In this document: piece by piece, positions 1-6,264 of the stretch
How the letters are laid out: each line of letters starts with the position of its first letter
Numbering within the stretch: position 1 is the first letter of the stretch
Source of the DNA: WJMT01 sp964611275
GTDB lineage: Bacteria > Acidobacteriota > Aminicenantia > Aminicenantales > Aminicenantaceae
DNA length: 25,009 nucleotides
NCBI GenBank assembly: GCA_964611275.1
Contig: CAZSZS010000218.1
Location: forward strand, 1-25,009
Direction: 5' to 3'
Position numbers and translations under genes: made by a program
Notes under the pieces: model-generated
Databases searched by the model: none
The model's input: only the letters and a program-made list of their open reading frames with translations
Told to the model about the DNA's origin: nothing

Positions 1-39
1 GGATGGGCTGAGATGATAAAGAAGGTCTATGGCGGCTGA
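1..39 (+). pseudogene. C-terminal scrap of an IS91/ISCR-type transposase (copy 1)
   Basis: The first 12 codons read GWAEMIKKVYGG and then stop. GWAEMI(K/R)KVYEVDPL..CPKCGG is the sort of sequence found near the C-terminus of IS91-family Y2 transposases (recalled family resemblance, not searched). The part that should follow is missing and the frame runs directly into the GGAACTATCAG block, so an internal deletion is inferred. The same first 11 bases (GGATGGGCTGA) recur at 5198-5208 in copy 3. The piece is too short for a firm family call on its own; the support comes from the other copies. Confidence 0.45.
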
Positions 40-270
40 GGAACTATCAGAGTATTTGTGATATTCTAATCCTTTAGTTCAGGGGCAAGGGGGATCTCTA
101 TTCTTTGCGTGGCACTATTAGGCTTATTTTCTGATATTCTCTCTTATTTATGGGTTACTTGTTGACCGGACGTGTTATTTGTAGTATTAATGATGAAGTC
201 GCTTAGAGGGCGGAAATTTGATGAGATTAAGCAAAAATCGTTACCAACAGAAAAACCAAATTCCTATCCT
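1..270 (+). repeat. Repeat copy 1 (IS91-type 3' end with outward promoter)
   Basis: First of five related direct copies. It shares with copy 4 a left block starting at GGAACTATCAG (about 40-50), a TCTNTTCTTT block, then TTCTGATATTCTC, GTTGACCGGACGTG, AATGATGAAGTCGCTT and GGAAATTTGATG, and ends near TTCCTATCC (261-269). A promoter-like TTGACC (162-167), 17 bp, TATTAA (185-190) points right. An open frame starts at ATG 221 with MRLSKNRYQQKNQ, the diverged form of the frame seen in the other copies, and runs on antisense into abiEii. The copy ends about 15 bp from the abiEii stop codon, so its promoter would transcribe that gene's antisense strand. The left edge may extend beyond the window. Confidence 0.8.
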
Positions 271-285
271 TCATAGAAACGGACT

Positions 286-1161
286 TTATGCATTATGCAT
301 AGCCTCATTTATTCTCTTCAACGCGGTATCCAAATCGAAATTCTCCCGTTCGCTGACAGTCAGAACATCATACAACTCATTCTCAACCCGAGATTTCATA
401 TCTTTGATTTCTTTATCTGAGCGGCCGAGGTTTATTTTGTACTTTACCAGGTCGGGATCGCCGTTGTCTTCTTTGATCTTTTTCGAAAATAGCTTTAGGA
501 CCTTTTTATCCGTTAAGTTAAAGCCTTGCCGAACAATAAAGTCAATATCATAGAAGTCACGTGGGGCGATTACTTCCCGTAATGCTGCCGCGCGCAGCTT
601 CTCACTTACAATCTCTTCTAACAATAGGCAGTTGACTTTCCCGCCGTCAAATAATGGTTCATTAGTAAAAGGATGTAAGAATTTGTGCTTAACTTCCCTT
701 ATTTCAGTATCAAGAATCGGATTGAACCTGAGACCAATTTCAAATTTTATTCTCATTTCCTGCGGACGCAATGCAGACTGATAAAGCAAATAATAAACAT
801 ACTGTTTTGACTCATTACGGCCTGGATTTTTCTTATCGTCTACCTTCAATCCAAACTGCTCAACGAATTTCTCAATATTATCTTTTACAGGTTGGATACA
901 TTTACGTCGGTTACCACGGGTTGTCGTATATTTAGGCAGCGTCATGCTAAAGTCCAAATCTTCGCTTAATCGGTAATAGACGTAATAGACCTTATTCAGA
1001 CACATTCCGCCCTTAAAAATAAGGTCCGCGGACAAGTCATTGATCTTGGATAGAATCAATGTCAGATAATAATCCTTTTCAAGAAGCTGTGCGGGAAAAC
1101 TCGTCTGTTTTACAACTCGGTAAATCATGTCAGAAAATTTTTCTTTATCTTTATGAAGCAT
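286..1161 (-). CDS. AbiEii-type nucleotidyltransferase toxin
   Basis: 291-residue protein of the AbiEii/AbiGii toxin family (type IV toxin-antitoxin; abortive phage infection). What is visible: the family's nucleotidyltransferase signature KGGMCLNK (residues 50-57) followed by RLSEDLDFS (64-72), with Asp68 and Asp70 the likely metal ligands, and the downstream conserved block EEIVSEKL...RDFYDI (about 182-206). Length is normal for the family. Known members use NTPs and some add nucleotides to tRNA acceptor ends, which stops growth; the substrate here is unknown. It is the second gene of a two-gene operon, overlapping abiEi by 11 bp, so translational coupling is likely. All key residues are present and there is no frameshift, so it is probably functional. 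Confidence 0.88.
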   Translation of the reverse strand: MLHKDKEKFSDMIYRVVKQTSFPAQLLEKDYYLTLILSKINDLSADLIFKGGMCLNKVYYVYYRLSEDLDFSMTLPKYTTTRGNRRKCIQPVKDNIEKFVEQFGLKVDDKKNPGRNESKQYVYYLLYQSALRPQEMRIKFEIGLRFNPILDTEIREVKHKFLHPFTNEPLFDGGKVNCLLLEEIVSEKLRAAALREVIAPRDFYDIDFIVRQGFNLTDKKVLKLFSKKIKEDNGDPDLVKYKINLGRSDKEIKDMKSRVENELYDVLTVSERENFDLDTALKRINEAMHNA

Positions 1162-1945
1162 TAATAATAACTCTCCATTTCTTATTGATTTTTCCCTTTC
1201 GTGTTTTACCCAAAGAGCTGATTGCCGTATTTTTAATAGATTTCAATAAAGGATTTAAATCCAATTCACTTATCCCTATTGATTCTAGTAAAACGCCAAT
1301 CCTCTTTCGAATAGTCACATTTGGAAATTTGCTCGCATAACCGATTAGTTTCTTTATATTGCATTGTTTTTCCTGAACAGTTTTTTTAAAAGTATCTGAC
1401 GCGACAGAAATACCACCCACAGGTTTATTGAAATACAATAAATCAATAAGCGTTCTCTCCTTATCACTGATCATAACATTGCGATCTTTCACCTTTATCG
1501 TTTTAATCCCGTACATTCTATTTTCTGAGATCTTTAAAAATTTAAATGAAATACCGCAAATGATCTTCTTTTTGTTAAATGACGTGTTCAAAACATACAT
1601 CGTTTGAAATATCTGTTCAGTAAACCCATAATAGTTAAACATTGTTGAATACCCGATATAGTAATTATTCTTGGGTAAATACAACGGAGGGATCAGCATC
1701 TCATCAATACCCCTTCCTGCAGGGCCTGCTTCAAGCGGCGAGAAAATATAGAGTCCACGCTTAATAGGAGCCAGTATATTTTTCTTTTTGAGCCGCGAAA
1801 CAACCTTAGCGCGATCTACAGCGGAAAGTTTAAACAGTTTATCTAAATCTTCTGTGGAAACCAATGTTTTTGATTCATATGTCAGCCGAGCTATTATCTG
1901 TGTCTCAATTGGCCCTAAACGACTTATTGCATATTTTCTTATCAT
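1151..1945 (-). CDS. AbiEi-type antitoxin / transcriptional repressor
   Basis: 264-residue protein. The N-terminal ~65 residues are an AbiEi-like winged helix (LGPIETQIIARL ... LSAVDRAKVVSRLKKKNILAPIKRGLYIFSP), the usual DNA-binding part, followed by the antitoxin core (YIGYSTMFNYYGFTEQ ... RNVMISDKERTLIDLL), typical of this family. Known AbiEi proteins neutralise the toxin and bind inverted repeats in their own promoter. The start at 1945 is supported by a strong GGAGGT 5-6 bases upstream. The gene comes first in the operon, as expected. A 7-bp-arm inverted repeat lies over this Shine-Dalgarno and a TTGACA promoter lies just before it, which fits negative autoregulation. Confidence 0.82.
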   Translation of the reverse strand: MIRKYAISRLGPIETQIIARLTYESKTLVSTEDLDKLFKLSAVDRAKVVSRLKKKNILAPIKRGLYIFSPLEAGPAGRGIDEMLIPPLYLPKNNYYIGYSTMFNYYGFTEQIFQTMYVLNTSFNKKKIICGISFKFLKISENRMYGIKTIKVKDRNVMISDKERTLIDLLYFNKPVGGISVASDTFKKTVQEKQCNIKKLIGYASKFPNVTIRKRIGVLLESIGISELDLNPLLKSIKNTAISSLGKTRKGKINKKWRVIINAS

Positions 1946-1946
1946 T

Positions 1947-1965
1947 AATACCTCCAGAAGGTATT
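1947..1965 (-). promoter_or_regulatory. Inverted repeat over the abiEi Shine-Dalgarno (candidate operator)
   Basis: Perfect 7-bp arms AATACCT and AGGTATT separated by CCAGA. The left arm contains the GGAGG of the abiEi ribosome binding site when read on the minus strand. It lies about 20 bases downstream of the predicted transcription start. It may be an AbiEi operator, a translation-blocking hairpin, or both. The inverted repeat is seen directly; its role is inferred from known AbiEi autoregulation. Confidence 0.5.
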
Positions 1966-1989
1966 TTCAGATATTTTATTTACATTTAC

Positions 1990-2017
1990 AGAATAACACA
2001 TTCTTTTAATATGTCAA
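1990..2017 (-). promoter_or_regulatory. Promoter of the abiE operon
   Basis: Minus-strand TTGACA (2012-2017), 16-bp spacer, TATTCT (1990-1995). The -35 is a perfect consensus. Expected transcription start is near 1983, giving a leader of about 40 nt that contains the candidate operator. Confidence 0.55.
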
Positions 2018-2077
2018 AATAAATATATGATAAGGCTTATCCTCTCATTAAAAAATTATCCTTCGATTTCATTCGAT

Positions 2078-2283
2078 ACACTTGTCCCCCTAATTCAAGC
2101 TCAGGGGAGGTCTCTATTCTTTCTCTTTCTTACTAAGAGTGATTCTGATATTCTCTTTTTTGTGGGTTTCTCGTTGACCGGATGTGTTTTTTGTGTGTAT
2201 ATTAATGATGAAGTTGCTTTGAGGGCGGAAATTTGATGAAACGGAGGAAAAATCACAATCAACAGAAAAACGAATTTTCTATC
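2078..2283 (+). repeat. Repeat copy 2 (IS91-type 3' end with outward promoter)
   Basis: Copy with a shorter left block (CTAATTC..GCTCAGGGG..TCTCTATTCTTTC) and a complete right block: TTCTGATATTCTC, GTTGACCGGATGTG, TTAATGATGAAGTTGC, GAGGGCGGAAATTTGATG and ATCACAATCAACAG. Promoter TTGACC (2174-2179), 18 bp, TATATT (2198-2203). It ends 15 bases before the phosphoesterase lipoprotein start. Together with copy 1 it brackets the abiE operon as direct repeats. No terminal inverted repeats and no target duplication were seen, as expected for IS91-type elements. The rest of the 352-base gap between abiEi and the next gene is only the abiE promoter and leader. Confidence 0.85.
2174..2203 (+). promoter_or_regulatory. 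Repeat-borne promoter driving the phosphoesterase lipoprotein
   Basis: TTGACC, 18 bp, TATATT with TGTG just before the -10. The same arrangement recurs at 162-190, 5245-5274 and 9893-9922, always pointing right. No other promoter of similar quality was seen between here and the gene. Confidence 0.55.
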
Positions 2284-2301
2284 GTGAACATAGCATCATG
2301 A
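2236..2301 (+). CDS. Repeat-encoded leader micro-ORF (copy 2)
   Basis: 21-codon frame starting MKRRKNHNQQKNEF. A weak GAGGGCGG lies 8-10 bases before the ATG. Its TGA overlaps the ATG of the following lipoprotein gene (ATGA at 2298-2301). The same frame begins copies 1, 3, 4 and 5 without indels, so it is either conserved or recently spread. It may act only as a leader for translational coupling; a stable peptide product is not implied. Confidence 0.4.
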   Translation: MKRRKNHNQQKNEFSIVNIAS

Positions 2302-5114
2302 AAAGGGCAATTTATTTAATCATCGCACTCGCTTTTTTAGCTTCGTGTAATTCAAATAAACAACCCGATCCGTGGGTGGCTCATGCTCCTGTCAGCGATC
2401 GTTTTGTAGAAATCAATCATAACGGAGAGACTGTTATTCCCAATGGGCGAATTTTAACTCCTGCAGGAAAAAGCATTGTGGTAGCTCCACATCCTTACGG
2501 ACTGACTTTAAGTCCGGATGGGAATACAGCAGTGACTGCAAATTCAGGAACCAGTCCGCTTTCAATCACCATTATTCGTAATATTTTGTCAGATAATCCC
2601 GAGGTACAGCAGGTTCCGCCAGGGCCTTCAACCGACAGTGGCGTGCTGGCTTCAGTTTTTATGGGACTTGCCATTTCAAACGACAATAGCGAAGTTTATG
2701 TGGCTGGTGGTCAGGAAAACCGCATCTACATATTTGATGTACAAACCGGTGAGAAAAAAGGATATATCGACTGTTCGTATAAATCTGACAATGTTGATTA
2801 TACTCACGGATACATCGGCGACTTGGTTCTATCAAAAGATGGTAAAAAACTCTATGCCGTCGATCAGATTGGATTTAGAATGGTCATTATTGATATGGAA
2901 TCTAAAAAACTGGAGCACAATGTTCCGGTGGGCCGCTATCCATTTGGAATTTGCCTGTCGCCCGACGAAAAAAAAGTGTACGTAGCAAATGTGGGAATGT
3001 TTGAATATTCCGTTTACGATGGAATTACTCGCGAAAACATTATGGAGAAAGCGCAAAAATATCCTGCCTTTGCTTACGGTAGCAAAGAAATGGTGGAAGG
3101 TTACGAAACCGACAGCCTTGAAATACCGGGGCTGGGAGAAATGAATTCACCCGAAGCATTTTCAGTTTTTACAGTTAGCCTCGAGAATCCGGAGCAACCA
3201 GAAGTAATTGCCAAAACCAAAACCGGTCACCTGGTGGGTGCCATGGTGGAAGACATCCCTGCAGTAGGAGGTTCTAGTCCCAATTCGCTGGTTGCTACCA
3301 ACGATTATATTTTTGTGAGTAATGGAACCAACGATAATATTTCGGTTATTTCCATTGAAAAGGACACGGTAGTAAACACCATTTACATCAAACCCGAAGA
3401 ACGGGTGAAACAGTTTCGGGGTGTAATTCCTTTTGGGATGGCACTTTCACCCGACAAGCAACGATTGTATGTTGCCGGTTCGGGCATAAATGCCGTTGCA
3501 GTTGTGGATGTAAACAAACTGGAAGTTATGGGTTACATTCCCGCCGGATGGTTCCCGGCGAAATTAAAAGTAAGCAATGACGGCAAAAAACTGATTGTTT
3601 CCAATGCTAAGGGATTTGGCAGCGGCCCAAACGGAGGTTCCACTTTCAACATTGGTCCCGAGGGCAGCTACATCGGCTCGCTCATGAAAGGCACAGTGCA
3701 GATTTTGGATATTCCTTCCAATGAAGAATTGAAAGAGTACACTCAACAGGTAATTGCCAATAATTTCGATTTTAATAAAGCTTCATCAAAAAAATTTGAC
3801 TGGCGCAGAAACAACCCCGTGCCGCTTTACCCAAGTGAAAAGGAGAGCCCGATTAAACACATCGTTTTTATTTCGAAAGAAAACCGGACGTACGACGAAG
3901 TGTTTGGCCAGATTGAAAAAGGGAAAGGCGAACCACAACTGGCACGGTACGGACTCAATGCTTCGTTCTCCAACAATGCCGGAACCGATTCGGTACAAAA
4001 TGCGGATGTAATGGTCAATCACCTCAAAATTGCACGTGATTTTGCTATAGCCGACAATTTTTATGTGGATTCAGATGTATCTGCCGACGGCCACCGCTGG
4101 CTGGTAAATACATATCCGAACGAATGGGTGGAAACCAGCACTGCTGCCAGCTATGGCGGAAACCGATCGTTTAAGTTCGATTCAAATGCACCGGGGGTTT
4201 ACGGGATGAACGGTGCAGCAGGCGCCATTTACCCGGAAGATTACAATGAAGCCGGCTCCATGTGGGATCACCTCGAACGAAACGAAATTGACTTTTTCAA
4301 CTTTGGTTTCAGCATCATGTTTGAACCGGGGATTTACGATCAGAGTTTCAAACACCAGGGAATTAGACATTACATCAATTTCCCATTGCCAAAACCTATC
4401 TGGGACCGTACTTCCAAACAATTTCCAACCTATAATACGGCCATCCCCGATCAGTTCCGAGTGGATCAGTTTAAAAAAGAGTTTGAAGAAAAATGGATGA
4501 ATGAACAGGACACCATGCCGGCATTCTTAACGGTTATTATTCCTAACGACCACGGTGCCGGCGACCGTCCGGAAGCAGGTTTCCCATTCCGCGAAAGTTA
4601 CATGGCCGATAACGATTTGGCAGTGGGAAGAATTGTGGAATACCTGTCTCACACACCCTACTGGGAAAACATGCTGATTGTTATTACCGAAGACGACGCC
4701 CAAAATGGTGTTGACCATGTGGATGCCCACCGAAGTGTTTTAATGTTGGTGTCCCCCTGGGTAAAAAGAGATTACGTAAGTCACATGCATTATAGTTTTG
4801 GAAGTATTTTTAAAACTTTTTGGAATATATTGGGTATGCCTTACCTGAACCAGTACGATGCTGGCGCTACCGACCTTGCGGATTTTTTCACTGATGAACC
4901 GGATTATAAGCCATACAATGCCATCCCGGTTGATTCCCGGATTTTTGAGCCGCAAAAAGCGCTTGACCCGTTCGATGAAAATTTCGACTGGAAAGCATTG
5001 GAAGAATCGCCCGTAATGGATAACAAAGCCGACATGATTGAAGAGAGTAAAGAAAGGGATGAATACCGTTTGAAAAACCGGGAAAAAAAGAAGAAAGACA
5101 AAAAATTTATGTAA
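2298..5114 (+). CDS. Lipoprotein with YVTN-type beta-propeller and phosphoesterase domain
   Basis: 938 residues. A lipoprotein signal peptide ends in LASC (Cys17). Residues ~40-480 form a YVTN/Lactonase-like beta-propeller with repeated LSPDGN, LSKDGKKLYAV, LSPDEKKVYVAN and LSPDKQRLYVAG blades. Residues ~518-880 are a phosphoesterase of the alkaline-phosphatase-like superfamily (PF04185 type): KEN with E528/N529, NDHGAG (750-755), and EDDAQNGVDHVDAHR (798-812), where metal ligands are expected. The tail is highly basic (KKKKDKKFM). It probably hydrolyses a phosphoester outside the cytoplasm; the substrate is unknown. The ATG has no Shine-Dalgarno of its own but overlaps the stop of a repeat-encoded micro-ORF. 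Wording of the protein and its lipobox resemble Bacteroidota homologues, and repeats abut both ends, so acquisition by transfer is likely. Confidence 0.85.
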   Translation: MKRAIYLIIALAFLASCNSNKQPDPWVAHAPVSDRFVEINHNGETVIPNGRILTPAGKSIVVAPHPYGLTLSPDGNTAVTANSGTSPLSITIIRNILSDNPEVQQVPPGPSTDSGVLASVFMGLAISNDNSEVYVAGGQENRIYIFDVQTGEKKGYIDCSYKSDNVDYTHGYIGDLVLSKDGKKLYAVDQIGFRMVIIDMESKKLEHNVPVGRYPFGICLSPDEKKVYVANVGMFEYSVYDGITRENIMEKAQKYPAFAYGSKEMVEGYETDSLEIPGLGEMNSPEAFSVFTVSLENPEQPEVIAKTKTGHLVGAMVEDIPAVGGSSPNSLVATNDYIFVSNGTNDNISVISIEKDTVVNTIYIKPEERVKQFRGVIPFGMALSPDKQRLYVAGSGINAVAVVDVNKLEVMGYIPAGWFPAKLKVSNDGKKLIVSNAKGFGSGPNGGSTFNIGPEGSYIGSLMKGTVQILDIPSNEELKEYTQQVIANNFDFNKASSKKFDWRRNNPVPLYPSEKESPIKHIVFISKENRTYDEVFGQIEKGKGEPQLARYGLNASFSNNAGTDSVQNADVMVNHLKIARDFAIADNFYVDSDVSADGHRWLVNTYPNEWVETSTAASYGGNRSFKFDSNAPGVYGMNGAAGAIYPEDYNEAGSMWDHLERNEIDFFNFGFSIMFEPGIYDQSFKHQGIRHYINFPLPKPIWDRTSKQFPTYNTAIPDQFRVDQFKKEFEEKWMNEQDTMPAFLTVIIPNDHGAGDRPEAGFPFRESYMADNDLAVGRIVEYLSHTPYWENMLIVITEDDAQNGVDHVDAHRSVLMLVSPWVKRDYVSHMHYSFGSIFKTFWNILGMPYLNQYDAGATDLADFFTDEPDYKPYNAIPVDSRIFEPQKALDPFDENFDWKALEESPVMDNKADMIEESKERDEYRLKNREKKKKDKKFM

Positions 5115-5208
5115 CCGATGCCAGAAACCGGATTCATATTGCCAAACTGGATGAATCCAATATCATGAAATGGGGAAATCCCTTTACACCTTCTAAAGGA
5201 TGGGCTGA
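5115..5208 (+). pseudogene. Transposase C-terminal remnant (IS91/ISCR-type?), start of copy 3
   Basis: Directly after the phosphoesterase stop an open frame reads DARNRIHIAKLDESN, then WGNPFTPSKGWAE, and then leaves the transposase-like sequence at 5208 and enters the repeat (TTCTGATATTC). The GWAE end is base-identical to the start of copy 1 for 11 bases (GGATGGGCTGA). It lacks a start codon and the conserved cysteine block that would follow. A remnant of an IS91-type transposase is the best reading; the first ~15 residues could come from something else. Confidence 0.4.
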
Positions 5209-5358
5209 ACTTTCTGATATTCTCTCTTTTTTGGGGGTTTCTTGTTGACCGGATGTGTTTTTTGAGTGTATTATTAATAATGATGAAGTTGCTTTGATGG
5301 CGGAAATTTGATGAAACGGAGAGAAAATCAGAATCAACAGAAAATAGAATTTCTTACC
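5198..5358 (+). repeat. Repeat copy 3 (internally deleted)
   Basis: Starts with the same GGATGGGCTGA as copy 1 but jumps at once to TTCTGATATTCTC, missing about 115 bases present in copy 1. The right block is complete: TTGACC (5245-5250), 18 bp, TATTAT (5269-5274), then AATGATGAAGTTGCTT, GGAAATTTGATG and AATCAACAG, ending near TTCTTACC. It sits between the phosphoesterase stop and the DegP remnant. Confidence 0.82.
5245..5274 (+). promoter_or_regulatory. Repeat-borne promoter of copy 3
   Basis: TTGACC, 18-bp spacer, TATTAT. It reads into the DegP pseudogene and may also serve the lipoprotein at 5690, since no terminator was seen between them. Confidence 0.45.
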
Positions 5359-5367
5359 TTTCCTTAG
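5311..5367 (+). CDS. Repeat-encoded leader micro-ORF (copy 3)
   Basis: 18 codons beginning MKRRENQNQQKIEF, ending in TAG right at the left edge of the DegP remnant, which is in another frame. It is homologous to the micro-ORFs in copies 2 and 5. Here it no longer serves an intact gene. Confidence 0.3.
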   Translation: MKRRENQNQQKIEFLTFP

Positions 5368-5632
5368 TATTCAGACTCTCACTCCTGATTTGGCGGATCA
5401 ATTGGGATATAGAAATGCGAACGGTGCGGTTATTACAAATGGAGTAAAAGGAAGTCCAGCTGATGACGTTGGTTTACAGAGAGGAATTATGATATTGGAA
5501 GTCAATCGAAAAAAGTTCAGTCCACTTAGGATTTTGAGAATCAAATTAAGAATCTGAAAAGTGGAGATGCCGTGGCACTACTTGCCAGGCGAGACAGCAA
5601 CAAATTTTTTGTGGCTGTGGATGTGCAGTAAT
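5363..5632 (+). pseudogene. DegP/HtrA protease C-terminal PDZ remnant
   Basis: The frame from 5363 reads LSIQTLTPDLADQLGYRNANG, VITNGVKGSPADDVGLQRG and ILEVNRKK, a clear second PDZ domain of a DegP/DegQ-type periplasmic serine protease. Near 5513-5522 (a run of A) the reading shifts by one base, and in the new frame a TAG interrupts before DFENQIKNLKSGDAVALLARR and the end DVQ followed by TAA. The protease domain and first PDZ are absent: the repeat copy 3 cuts in exactly where the domain begins. Truncated, frameshifted and with a nonsense codon, it is a pseudogene. Confidence 0.8.
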
Positions 5633-5689
5633 AGATTGACAAATAATTAAGTTCTATGATTTTAAAAAAAATATGGAGGTATAGAAACA

Positions 5690-6175
5690 ATGAAAAGAAA
5701 CAAAAAAATCCAAAGTTTAATCTTTCCCTTAATAACAGGGATTCTGTTGATAACTTTTTTTGGTGCCTGTAAATCCGAGCAGAAAACAGAAGAGCAAAAA
5801 GAGCAGTTGCTAATCAGCAAGGATCTGCTGGTCCCTATTTTGGGTGAAGGGGAAGGTTCAGTTTCAGGTCTTATTGATGTTGAAACTACTGCTGATGAAT
5901 TGAAGCTATCCTATTATGTTTTTATAGAAGATATGGGCCGATTTAATGAGGAAATCGAACGCAATTTGGCTCCTAAGATCCAAGAGATGTATAGAACTAT
6001 CCCTGAGCTTGATAGGGTTGCTTTTACCATTTATGTGCCCACCGAAGATGAAATCCCTTATAAGCCTTATGTTTCTTTTACTATAACACGTGATCTTATG
6101 GAGAAAACAGATTGGTCCAATTTATTAGAGTTGGAGTTTTTTGATACAGTCTTGGATGTCAAATATTATGAATAA
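5690..6175 (+). CDS. Lipoprotein of unknown function
   Basis: 161 residues. Basic N-terminus, hydrophobic stretch (about 10-25) and lipobox FGAC with Cys27. The mature part is acidic and mixed alpha/beta, with no family I recognise; a segment reads YVPTEDEIPYKPYVSFTITRDLM. GGAGGT lies 9-10 bases before the ATG, so the start is well supported. It follows the DegP pseudogene by ~57 bases and precedes the P-type ATPase by ~89 bases. A role in the envelope is inferred only from the lipobox. Confidence 0.75.
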   Translation: MKRNKKIQSLIFPLITGILLITFFGACKSEQKTEEQKEQLLISKDLLVPILGEGEGSVSGLIDVETTADELKLSYYVFIEDMGRFNEEIERNLAPKIQEMYRTIPELDRVAFTIYVPTEDEIPYKPYVSFTITRDLMEKTDWSNLLELEFFDTVLDVKYYE

Positions 6176-6178
6176 TTA

Positions 6179-6213
6179 TTGATAAATTATAGATTATTCA
6201 TATTATAATCTAT
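6179..6213 (+). promoter_or_regulatory. Candidate promoter and AT-rich hairpin before the P-type ATPase
   Basis: TTGATA (6179-6184), 16 bp, TATTAT (6201-6206). The -10 lies within an inverted repeat with 9-bp arms, ATAGATTAT (6189-6197) and ATAATCTAT (6205-6213). The hairpin is weak (AT only), lacks a T-run and so is a poor terminator; an operator is possible. Confidence 0.3.
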
Positions 6214-6264
6214 TTGATATCTATTCCTAAATACCACATTTGAATCTTCGAGAGTGAGGGAAGT

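Noticed and set aside
218..553. 111-codon open frame starting in repeat copy 1
   Set aside because: Only the first ~16 codons belong to the repeat micro-ORF; the rest is the antisense of abiEii, whose family motifs are clear on the other strand.
6189..6213. Hairpin after the 5690 lipoprotein as a terminator
   Set aside because: The stem is all A/T except one pair and is not followed by a T-run; it overlaps a possible promoter instead.
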